A DNA stretch of 64,000 nucleotides from Lojkania enalia (lineage: Eukaryota; Ascomycota; Dothideomycetes; Pleosporales), in the NCBI GenBank assembly GCA_010094045.1, contig ML986654.1:62001-126000 (forward strand), read 5' to 3'. Both the position numbers and the translations under genes were made by a program. The notes under the pieces were generated by a model, which saw only the letters and a program-made list of their open reading frames with translations, did not search any database and was not told where the DNA came from. Shown piece by piece: positions 35,901-47,510 of the stretch (position 1 is the first letter of the stretch; each line of letters opens with the position of its first letter).

Positions 35901-38900
35901 ATAAAATATTCGAGTAAGTAATAATTGGTATATATTAGAGTCCTGGTAGCTACTAAAGTAAGTTCTACTCTCTATTATTTAAACGTAGTAATAATTGCGA
36001 ACAGTTTCTTATCGTAAATCTCCTAGTTTAGTTCTAAACTAGATAGAACCTTACTATAGAACGCTATAAGGTACTATTTTCCGTTAGAATATTTCTATAA
36101 CAGTACTCCTACAACTACTCTATTAGAGGTATTAGTTTCCATTTTTATTTCTAACGCAGGGTTAAAGTAGTAGAGAGTAGGTATACTTAACAGGGCTAAC
36201 TTTAATTTCTTAAAGGCAATATTACATTCTAAAGTCTATATAAAAGGGGTTATAGAATTCTATAGTACGATAATTAGCTTTATAATATATAAGAATTCCG
36301 GTACAAACTATTAATAGAATCTAGTAAAACCTAAGAAGGATTTTACACCCGTTATAGTAGTAGGTAGCTGCTAATTATACAGTACTTCTACCTTCTCTAG
36401 GTTAACCTTAAGGCCTTTATTTAAGAGGATATAGCTAAAGTATTTAGTTCAGGTAATATAGAATTCGCTCTTCTTAATATTAACTTATAACCCTACTTAA
36501 TGTAATCTCTTAAGAACTTTCTTAACATAGATAGTATATATTACCTCATCTTCAGAGTAGATAAGGATATTATCTAGATAAACGATATAAAAGTTATCCA
36601 GGTAGTTAATTAGTATATTATTTATATAGCGCTAGTAAGTTGCTAAACTATTATATAATTTAAAAGGTAGAACTTTATACTTATAGGTTCTGTATTAAGT
36701 CTAAAAGGTAGTATATTCCTTAGAACTAAAGTCTATTCTAATCTTATTAAAGGCTGCGCGAATATTAAACTTAGTAAAGATTGCTACTTTAGTAGGTCTA
36801 GATAGGAGTTTATCTATATATAGTATCGGATATACGTTTTTATAGATAAGAGTATTAAGTTTACGATAATCTATATAGATATATAGGTTGCTATTAGGTT
36901 TATAGACGTACAGGATTAGAGATGCGAAAGGACTTAGACTCTACTTAATATACCTATTCCGTAGATTATCTATAATATACTTCTTAGTTACCTCTAGCTC
37001 CTTAACATTCTATTTATACAACGGGCTGTAACTATTAGGAAGGGGTTCTATAAGGACAATCTTATAATTATAAGGGCGGTATTCTAGCAATTAATAAGCT
37101 GTAGTTTTACTAAATATATCCTAATATTTATAGTATTTAAATAGTAATTGGAGATTTACTAGTGCTTTATTTTTAACCTCATCTTCTAGCTCTAGGGCTT
37201 ACTTATCTTTAATTAGCCGCTCGATTTCGTATAGAGACGTAGAGAAAAACTCGTTCTCTTTCCTCTTTATATTAAAGTAGAAAGTATTAGCTGTAATAAG
37301 AGTAATAATAGGAGAACGAGTTTTCTTCGGATCGGATTTAGACTTTGTTATATACAGGCGTACAGAAGCCCTAAGCTTATTTAGACTATAAGCTATAAGA
37401 AATTAATATAGTTTTAGTAGTCTTAATAGACCCTTAATATAATAGATAGTCGGACTATGGGACTACTAATACTAGTTCTTTTCCTATAGAGCGTTGCGTC
37501 GCTGGATATCTAGCTTTACCTCCTTATCGCGTACTAGCTAAGTTAATTATATAAGAAGAGGTAGTAATAGATTATAAGTAGTAGGATACTTAGAGGGCTA
37601 TATAATCCGATTCTTATCTATATCTAGCTAGAGTTGAAAGTAATATAACTATTTAATACTAATAATACAATCCTAAGTACTTAGGTCTATAATAATAAAT
37701 AGGTAGTTTTAGATAGTTCTTCTATTAATTCGTAGGTATAAGTAGATATACTAATTAATTAGGGTTTAGATTTGGTCTTAAAAACCTTTAATAGTAATTT
37801 TAAAGGGTAAGCGCTATATTAATATATATAGAGCTTAGGAGAGCGATCTAGCTACTATAGAATTAAAGAATAGGAAGCTTTAAATACTAGTATTAACAAG
37901 GGCGTTTAGTTATATACTAACGCCTTTTAAATATAGAACAGTAGGAATTTAGAAGTACTTTCCTCTAAATAAATACGATAAATTAATGTTTAATAAGTCG
38001 TACCTGCTTAAGCCTAAGATAGAGAGTTTTCTTAGACGTCTCTATTTCCCACCCGAGAACTATCTAGGTGGTACTTATTTACATCTAGAAACTCTTCTTC
38101 CTTAATCTCTTCTTATTTAACTTCTATCTCTTATATTTTAAAAATTGTATATTTATTCGCGAAGTATCCTAGTTTACTATAATTATAGTAATTATCTAAG
38201 GTTATATACCTTTCAGGTATAGAAGTCTTACTAGGTTATTAGAGAGCGATTATAGTAGAACGAGGTATTAATACTAGAGTAGATTAGGGTAGTATTAGAT
38301 TGTAGGTTACCTTAGATAAACTTTTAGAAGCCTTCTAGTACCAATCCAAATTTATTTTAGCTGCAACCTATAAGCTAACAGTTTATTCTAGAAGGTTAGA
38401 AATACTCCTCCTTTCTATATCGTAGGCTGTTAAGTAGGCGACTATAGCGTTAAAGGAGCCTTTCTATATAAGCTTAAAGCTAAGGTTTAGTATTTTTAGG
38501 CTAGAGAGAATTTTATCTTATAGGTAGAAGAACCACTTAGATTAGGATACGGATCCCTTAATAGCTATACTAATAAAGCGAGCTTTAAAAGTTGGGAATA
38601 CTTCTCTCTTATTTATCTTTAGGACCTAAAACGCCTGTTATACCTCTATCTCTTTATTACCTATAATAAAATATAATCGTAGAAGTAAAATCATTTCTTT
38701 AGTATTCTTAAACTAATACTAGTCCGATTTAGCTAGGTATTTTAGCTCTAGATACCCTTTTGCAGTACTAGAGGTATATCTCTATACTAACGCTATATAT
38801 ATATACTCTATCTAATAGTAATCTATATTAATTCTAAGTCGGTCTAGGATTAAGGCTTACTATTATTTAAATATAGGTTCGTTGCTATTTATAAAGCTTT

Positions 38901-39606
38901 CGATCTTAAGCGTACGTTTAGTAAGGTAGGCTTAAAGAGGCTTAGGAGTAGCTAAGAGGTTTCTTACTAGGGGAGTCGCAAAAGTTTCTTAGCGTATTAT
39001 TAGTACTAATTCGGTAGTTTATAGAGGTTAATTAGGACTAACAGTTCTCTATTATATTAAGTATACGATCTCCTCTTATAAAATTGCAATTTATTTCTTA
39101 AGGGTTAGTTTACTCTAATTTCCCTCTAAATTAGATAGGTTCTTTACTACCAGCCCTATAGAGAGGGGTCCGCCTGTTGCAGGGCCCCCTATAGGAGGTA
39201 ATAGTTGTTCTATACGCGTAGATAGAAGCTTACTCTTACTACAACTTATACGTGTATTAATTCTAGTATAGAAATCGGAAGGTAAATTATAGTTAGATAT
39301 CGGCGGTTACCTCTAATTCTAATAGGTTATTAGTAGTCTCTAAGTTTCTACCTAGATATATTCTACGCGGCTTTTCTAAATATAATCCTAATCGCAGGGG
39401 ATAGAAAGTTCTAAATCTAAAGGCTTTAGTTAATAGAAAGTCTCTAAGATTCTATCTAGATAACTAAATAATTTAATATAATAGTATATAAGTATTATAA
39501 CCTAAACTAAATCAGGTATATCTTAGACTTAGATATATTTAAATAAACAATCGATGCGATATTATTAAAGAGGCTATTACTAGTAGTATTAAGTTTTTCT
39601 ATATAA

Positions 39607-39866
39607 TATAACAGCGCAGATAAGACAATAGGTCTAAATATAGTACAAATCCACTTAGAAGTATATAGGAGTACGTAGGGGATTAGGGACCTAAGAATTC
39701 TATTAACACCTATAGGCCTTGTATAAAAGGATATAGAAAAACTATTAAGCTACTTATAAGGGAGTGTGCAACTATATACGGATGGGAAAAGGGGTAGAAC
39801 TAGGGGTAGGATAAGATAAGCAAAAAGAAGAAGCTTTTCGTAGAACGATTTCTTTGTATTATTATA
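39607..39866 (-). repeat. Family C LTR (5' LTR of C1)
   Basis: 260 bp. It starts tataacagcgcag, where the first TG is RIP-mutated to TA, and is followed at once by the ctcta target duplication. Confidence 0.92.
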
Positions 39867-39871
39867 CTCTA

Positions 39872-40919
39872 CTTATTATTAAATAAGATAATATAGCCTA
39901 TAAGTTCTACTAAAACTTCTATTACTAATAAAATAGTACTTTAAGTCTAGTATAATACTATACTCTAATTATTACTATACTACTAGTTTAAAAGCTAGAT
40001 ATATAGAGAAAGAAAATAGATAATATATTAGATAGAGGTAGATACTACTATATAATAAAACGGCTAATTTACTAGTAAATATCTAAAATAATATTTAAGT
40101 TTATTAAATAAAATAGAATATTTAGAAGAATAAATAGAGTCTAGTCTAATTAAAGGGGGCTAAACTATTTAATAACTATTAGTATTCTTTATATAAAAAT
40201 ATAAGAGGACTTTATATTTATACTATCTACTAGAATTATAAAAAAAAGCCTTAAACTAAAACTACTAGTATTTAAACTAGAAACTACACCTATCTAAAAT
40301 ATTTTTATTAGATAGAGATAAAAAGAACTAAATACTACTATAAAAAAATTAGAAAATATTTCTATAGTAGATATTATTAAAGTACTAGTAGCTATATTTA
40401 ATTATAATACTCTAGTATCTTATTTCTAATATATTTTATAAGCGAGTTACCTATATAAGTAAGTTATCTATCTTATTAACTATCTCTATATTTAGAGGTA
40501 TATATTATAATAATACCTATAGGTATTACTATAATAATTTAATAGAGGATAGATATACTATTTATCTACTATTATATAAATTCTAGTATTATATCTAGAC
40601 TTACTATAGTAGCTGTAGTACTTCTAATATAGTATACCTACTCTTCTATACTTTCTACCTATATATACTTTATTCTCTAACTACTTATCTACCTCTTTTT
40701 AAATAGCTATCTCAGCAGCTTTAATTTTAGTAAGACTATCTTACTTCTATAGAACCTTTTTTAATCGTTTTTTATGCTATAATAGAGCTTTATTTACTTT
40801 TTAAAACTAACTAACTTAATACTAAAGTAGTATATATAAATAAGCTATTTATATAGTATATTTAGTAAGTAAATTAAAAGAATTATTAATTATAGTAGAT
40901 AAGCTACTTTAATATCTAG
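39872..40919. other. Unclassified RIP-degraded sequence
   Basis: This continues the locus at 32270-32708, from which it was separated by insertion of C1. AT-rich, no domain, LTR or TIR recognised. Confidence 0.5.
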
Positions 40920-41027
40920 TATAAGGGTTGCGTAAAGTATGCAGATACCTGATAATAGTAATAAATTCGATAAGGAGCCGTAGGGGCTTTAAGTAGCGTT
41001 ATATATATAGTTAAGTTAAATAGTCTA
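40920..41027 (-). repeat. Truncated family D LTR
   Basis: 108 bp matching the first part of the 280-bp D LTRs (tataagggttgcg to the ttaaatagtcta motif). It is cut exactly where the family A LTR starts. The remaining part of the D LTR is not found on the far side of element A. Confidence 0.85.
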
Positions 41028-41229
41028 TATAAAGGTCCTAGCCTATAGCTTAGTCCCGTTCCTATAATACTATAATAGTAGTTGCTTTTATACGACCCTA
41101 TATCTGCCTGGACTAAAGCAAGCGAATAATATATATCTTACTACTATATACCTTCTCTTCTCTTTTTCTAACTTTAACAATAATAGATTTTTATTGTGTC
41201 TAATCCTATTATATCCTCAGACCTTCTCA
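41028..41229 (+). repeat. Family A 5' LTR
   Basis: 202 bp, starting tataaaggtcc (TG mutated to TA) and ending ccttctca, with a retained terminal CA. It is a direct repeat with 46330-46531. Confidence 0.92.
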
Positions 41230-44200
41230 ATTTGTTAAAGCTCATACTACACCAGATTCTATCTTAACTACTAAGTAGACCTACTACCGTACGAAGTTAT
41301 AGACTAAAACAGACTAGTAGAACAAGGATTCGATATAGTGACTGTATAGAAACAGTTCGCTAAAATAGCAGCCAGGCTAGAATACCTAGAGAAAGAAAAG
41401 TAGTAATAGCAACTTAAAAGAATAAGCTTTTATTAGAAGCTCAAGGAGCAACTAAATAAACACTCAGCCCCTAAGGGGAGTATCTTACCAACTATACTAT
41501 TAACAACTACTAAGCCTATTCGTATAAAAGCTATACTTAATAAGCCGGACAAGTTCTAAAGAGACTGTAAAGCGTACCCTATTTAAAAAAGTAGTATAAA
41601 GACTAAGATCCGCATTAACGGTTTATCTATAAGCTTAATAGATATAATAGTAGCAGCCTATATAGTATCGTTTTATAAGAACAATACTAGAATATACCTT
41701 CAGTCGTATAAAAAATATATTATTATAGGTACCCTTACTTATAATAAATTCTAGACAATTATAGACATACGATATAATAACCTCTACTATTAGAAACGAG
41801 CCGGGATTGAGTTTAAAACCCTAAGATAAGGTAATAAAACCTTTATTAAGTTTCTAGTCGAATATAATTATCTCTCTATAAAAGCGTCGTACGACTCTCA
41901 CCTAGACTAAGTTAAAATATAAGATCTAGAAGGGAAGATTTATCCTAAACTCCGCTAATTAACAATTAGCAGCGTTAGTAAAGAAGATCTTATATTATAC
42001 GCGACCTTCGTATAGAAACTTTATATTCTTAATAACTGTCTTAAAGTAGCTAAACTTAATAGCGCTTTTATATAGTCTTTCAGTAGGGGGAAGACTAGTT
42101 GGATAAGAGAAAGCTAGGGACAGCTACTTACGCTACTCCCGCAACCACAACTATTAGCTACTATTAATAATACTATAGACTAGACGTTAACAGCTAATCG
42201 CGGACTCGTACAGCGCCTAGATATAAGGCCTTAACTACCGGAGAAGATGAGAAATATTACCGAGAAAGAGCTAAAGGCTTAGAAATAATAGAATACCTAT
42301 TTTACCTATAGAAATAGGGGTTACTTTACTTAAAGCTACTGCTATACTCCGCCCAAGAGTAGTATATAGTTTAATTAGGCTCGTATAATACCGCTAGAGC
42401 CTGTTTAGTATAATAAGGAATGTAGAGATATAGCCTAAGCTGATAGGATAGGAAAAGTATTACTCTAAATAGAAGTCGGCGCTTAAAGCTATAAAAAGGG
42501 TAGGCGAATAAGTAAGTACTAGATGAATTTAACCGATTTTAGATAACTAGCGCTCTATTTACAGCCCCCGTACTACTTAATAGTACCTTTAGCCTTCTCG
42601 CCTTAATAGATAATAGCTGTAACTTATATATAATAGTCGAGAAAAGGATTGTACGAAAGACTGGACTAGAATACCTCCGCCTCCTAACGCTATTAACAGC
42701 CTTATTATTTAGCAACTTCTCGGCTGGAATTATTAAAGAAGTAGCTATTATTAACTTACTAGATATAGATAAAAGTCGGGCAGGTCTAGGTCGGGTATTT
42801 ACTTATATAGTCCCAAGGATAGAAGGAGATTATAGTATAATCTTAGAACGCTTATAGAGGTAAAGTAAGGACGTAATTATTAACCTAAAAACGGAAATCC
42901 TATATATTTATAGAATAGGGGTAATTGTACGAAACTAGGAGCTTTAGAAGTAGTAACATATAGCTAATATTACCTAAGTCTTAGTATATACTTTCTCTAT
43001 TATAGCGAAACGCTATAGAAGACACCTATAAAATTCTCTTACTAAGCTACCCTACATCTTTACCGTTAGTATAGCCGATATTCAGAAGGCTCTAGAAAAT
43101 AAGCTGAAAATAGACCCTCGTACGAAACTCCCTAAGGAATATATATAGTAGCTCTATACCTTTAATTAATAGAAAGCTGATAAGCTACCGCCTTTAAGAC
43201 TAGAAGTAGACTATATAATTAAGCTAGAAGGGAAAGATAGAAGCCCTCTAAGGATCCCCTCAGGTCCTTTATATAGAATGTTATAGGAGATGCTCCTTGT
43301 CCTTTAGAAGACCCTAACAAAGCTCCTTAATAAAGGATTTATTTAGGTTAACAACTCTCTAACTATAGTACTAGTCCTGTTTATACGAAAATTAGGGGGT
43401 AGTTTCTACTTCTATGTTAACTACCACGCCCTGAACGTTATTATATAGAAAGACTACTACCCTCTACCTCTAATCCGGGAAACGCTAAATTAAATTAGTT
43501 AAGCTAAATAGTTTATAAAACTTAATATTATTGCTATATTTAATAAGATCCGAATTAAAAAAGGAGACGAGTAGAAGATAGCGTTTATAACCCGTTATAG
43601 TTTATATAAATAGCTGGTTATACCCTTCGGCCTTATAAATACTCTAAGTACCTTCTAACAGTATATTAATTATATAATCTAGGAGTATTTAGGCGACTTT
43701 ATCTTAGTATACTTAGATAATATCCTTATATATACGGACGGCTCCCTATAAAACTATTAGCGCTACGTTAAAGTAATCCTTTAAAAGCTAATAGATGCTA
43801 GCCTCTAACTTAATATTAATAAGTACGAATTTAAGGTCCGTATAACGAAATATCTCAACTTTATTATTAATATAGAAAAGGGTATCTAAATAAACCTATA
43901 GAAAGTTAAGGTAATCTAGAACTAGAAAGCGTTTATATTAGTTTATAGTATACAGAGCTTTTTAGGCTTTATAAACTTCTACCGCCAGTTTATTAAAGAA
44001 TTTTCTAAAATAGTTACTCTACTAACAGCTCTTACTCGAAGGGAATAAGAGAAGAAATAGTTTCAACTTAATAATCAGATACTTACTGCCTTTAATTACC
44101 TAAAGCGATGCTTTATATAAGCGCTAGTATTAGCCTAATATAACCCCGAAAGGGAAACGATTCTAGAGTATAATACCTCTAGCTAGTATATTAGAGGTAC

Positions 44201-46329
44201 GTTTCTATAATACGATAATAAAGGAGTTTTATAATCTATTACTTTTATATTAAAATAAATACTTCTTATAGAGTATAACTACCTAATCTACGATAAAGAA
44301 TTACTAGTAGTTATATAATGCCTTAAGGAATAGAAGAAGTTCTTAAAACTACTTACGCACTTTACAGTTTGTATAGATTACTACAATCTAAAATACTTTA
44401 CTAAGATATAGAGACTCTTTAAGCGCTAGGTAAGGTGGGCGGTATTTTTTACCTAGTTTAACTTCCAGTTTAAATATAAGCTAGGTAAGCTTAATATTTT
44501 AGCTAATACTCTCTTATATCGCGATTAAGATCTCCTAAAAAGAGCTAACAATAAGTAGATCTAAAAAAGAATTAGCTAACTCTTTAGACCATCTAATTTT
44601 AAGAATAGAATTTATACAGCCCCTATATAAACTAGAAACTAGCGTACTAAAGATACTCCTAACAATTAGGTAGAGGTAGTTACCCTAGAAGACTCTATAT
44701 TAGGGGAGGAATCTATAGACGGAGGGGAGTTTATAACTAAAATATCGTATAAGGAGTAGTAAATACTAATAGAGACCTTATAGTAAGATACCTAAGAAAA
44801 AGATAAGACGTACGCTGTACTTCTCTACACTACTAAAGTAGGGGAGAGAATACTTCTAGAAACCCTCCGTTACCTTAAAATTAGCCTATCTAACCTCTTA
44901 GTCCTGGGAGATAGATTAATATAGAGAGAACGCGCTTAGGTTCTTAAGAGCGAGTTACTTCGTATAAAGCTAATCTAAGAGACTTACAACTCTTACTTAA
45001 CTAGCTACCCTAGCAAGAATATTACGATCGGGTTAATATTACAGCGCTACTTTTGGCCTAGAATAGCAGCGGACATTAAACGCTTTATACGAAATTGCTA
45101 CTCTTATAGTAGAAATATAGTTTAGCGTTCTAGAAAAAAAGGCCTATTATATCCTCTTCTAGTCCCTAAGAGGGTATAGTTAGAAATTTTAATAGACTAT
45201 ATTATTAACTTACCAAGAACCGTATATAGTAATAAGTATATCCTTGTTATTACAGACTGTTTAAGTAAAGAAGTACTCTTTATTACCGTCCTAGACCTTA
45301 AGAGCTAAACATTAGCTAATAAGTTTATCGAGTATTTTATAGTACATTATAGGCTCCTATAAGTAATAGTCTCTAATAGAAGAAAACAGTTTATATAAGG
45401 CGTATAGGCACGCGTCTACCGAATTCTTAAGATTAAGTAAAGGCTATTAACAGTATATTATCTAAAGACTGATAGAAGTATAGAATATATAAACTAGCTA
45501 CTTAAAAAGCTTCTCTGCTACTATTATAACTACTACTAGGATAACTGGGATCTATAACTACTACTAGCTCAGATCGCTGTTAGTACTAGGGACGCTTCCT
45601 CTATAGGAGTCAGCCTATTCTTTCTTACTTATAGCTATTACCCGAACTTAGAAGAGTCTATATAACTAGAAGAGAAGCCGCTAATAGAGTAGTTTAGAGA
45701 CCCTATTTACGCAGTAAAATAGATTATTAGTAAACTAAAAGACTGCGTCGAATTCGCGCAAGTAATAATAGCCTATATATAATAGTAGTAGTAAGAAATT
45801 TACAATTATATAAGGGATCCTGTACTATAATACTAATTGGGGGATAAAGTTTAGCTTAACATATATAATATTAAGATAGACCCTATAAGGAAAAAGAAGC
45901 TTTATAAGCTCTATTAACAATATACGGTTATTAAGACTGTTAGACGAAATATATACCGACTAGACACCCTATTAGGAATTTATAACGTCTTCTATATAAC
46001 GCTACTTCGCCCTATTACTTAAGACCCGTTACTAAGTTAAATACAGGACGACTATTAACCAGCGCTAATTAGCGTTAGAAACGAAGATAAATAGAAGCTT
46101 AAGAAAATCTAAGACGTACGAGTAATTAGTAAGAGGGGAGGCAGCCTAAAATAGCAGTTCCTTTATAAATAGACTAGTTATACTATACTCTTATAGAATA
46201 ACTAGAGCGACTATAAAGATACAATCGCTCTAGGAGAATTCGAACGGGATATAGGGCGGAACTTTACTAAAGAACTACTTATCCGTACAACTCAGTACTA
46301 GAGGAAGAGAAGGAGGAGGAGGGGAATAT

Positions 46330-46531
46330 TGTAAAGGTCCTGGCTTATAGCTTAGTCCCGTTCCTGCGATACTATAATAGCAGTTGCCCTTATACAACCC
46401 TATACCTGCCTGGACTAAAGTAAGCGAATAATATATATCTTACTACTATATACCTTCTCTTCTCTTTCTCTAGCTTTAATAATAATAGATTCTTATTATA
46501 TCTGATCCTATTATATCCTTAGACCTTCTTA
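46330..46531 (+). repeat. Family A 3' LTR
   Basis: 202 bp, starting with intact tgtaaaggtcc and ending ccttctta. The complementary damage in the two copies lets the original TG...CA ends be read. Confidence 0.92.
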
Positions 46532-47207
46532 TAAAGTATATTACAGCCGCTATAATAAGACTAGGTATAATTTTTATATATACTAGAAAGATATATATAA
46601 TAGTATAGGTAAGATAATAGGTCTAAATATAGTATAAATCTACTTAAAGGTATATAAAAATATATAGGGGATTAAGAACCTAGGAATTCTATTAATATTT
46701 ATAAGCCTTATATAAAAGGATATAGAAAAACTATTAAACTACTTATAAGGGAGTATATAACTATATACAGATAGGAAAAGGAGTAGAACTAGGGGTAGAA
46801 TAAGATAAGTAAAAAGATAAAACTTTTTATAAAATAATTTCTTTATATTATTATACTACCCCCCTTCTTATAAGCTAATAGTCTCTATCTATACTAGTTT
46901 AGGAGGGAATTAAGGCTATTATAAATAGGTTTTAGTATAAAGAAATTTCTTTAAAAAGGTATTTACTAATAAGAGTTAATATACGCAATTACTTATAGAG
47001 ATATATTTATTAATATAATATTAAGTAAGGTTTTTATAGTAAGTATATATTACAGTAATACTATAACACCTCTATACTTATACTACCCTTACTATAATAC
47101 CCGAACCGGCTGCTAGTAATAACTATTAGCTGCTAGCTAGAATATAACCAACTTATCTTAACTATAATAGAGGAAGGTTTTACTAACCTAGCTAGCCTAT
47201 ATAATAG

Positions 47208-47510
47208 TATTACAGACGCTTACGCGTAGTTGGTTAATCACACTTTAGATAGTTAACTCTATTACTATATACTATATATAAATATTAAAACGTTGCGTAA
47301 AGAATAGAGATATCTATATTATATAGGTTTTTATAGAAGCTAGGTCTATACTACTATATAAGCTAGCCGGGTCGGTAAAATCTTCTTCTATTATAGTTAA
47401 AACAAGTCGGTTATATTCTAGCTAGCAGCTAATAGTTATTACTAGCAGCCGGTTTAGATATTATAGTAAGGGTAGTATAGGTGTAGAGGTATCGCGGTAT
47501 TACTATAATA
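47208..47510 (-). repeat. Family B LTR (3' LTR of inner copy)
   Basis: 303 bp, inverted relative to the surrounding outer LTR. It begins tattacagacg and ends gtattactataata on the plus strand. The mirror of the polypurine tract follows (gtaccccccttttag). Confidence 0.9.

Larger units (their letters stand above)
32709..39866 (-). mobile_element. Family C Ty3/gypsy LTR retrotransposon, complete, RIP-inactivated (C1)
   Basis: 7,158 bp with 260-bp LTRs and a perfect 5-bp target duplication, ctcta (32704-32708 and 39867-39871). It reads on the minus strand. Gag has a CCHC knuckle at 38147-38193 (ancestral CYNCxKLGHFANKC with most Cys/His now Tyr). The RT at about 36380-36990 has IYIDYRKLN, then YIVYLDNILIYSEDE (ancestral YLDDILIYS). 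Integrase at about 34500-35700 has LSTTYYKETDG (ancestral LSTAYHPETDGQTE). Many stops. The insertion site lies in unclassified sequence at the island edge. Its bases 33153-33157 correspond to the target of the B element in the second C copy. Confidence 0.92.
41028..46531 (+). mobile_element. Family A Ty3/gypsy LTR retrotransposon, complete, RIP-inactivated
   Basis: 5,504 bp with two 202-bp LTRs (41028-41229 and 46330-46531) and a purine-rich tract (about 46303-46329) before the 3' LTR. On the plus strand: Gag, with a CX2CX4HX4C knuckle at 42298-42339 whose four ligand codons are all Tyr; protease with ALIDNSCN (ancestral DSGCN) at about 42600. RT at about 43250-43760 has LNKGFI, FYVNYHALN, YYPLPLIRETLN, TRYSLYK-LVIPFGL and VYLDNILIYTD (ancestral VDDILIYTD). 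RNase H is at about 44100-44540 (ending RWAVFF-FNFQFKYKLGKLNILAN), and integrase at about 44900-46000. Tandem stops prevent function. Flanking 5-mers (gtcta left, taaag right) differ. Confidence 0.92.
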
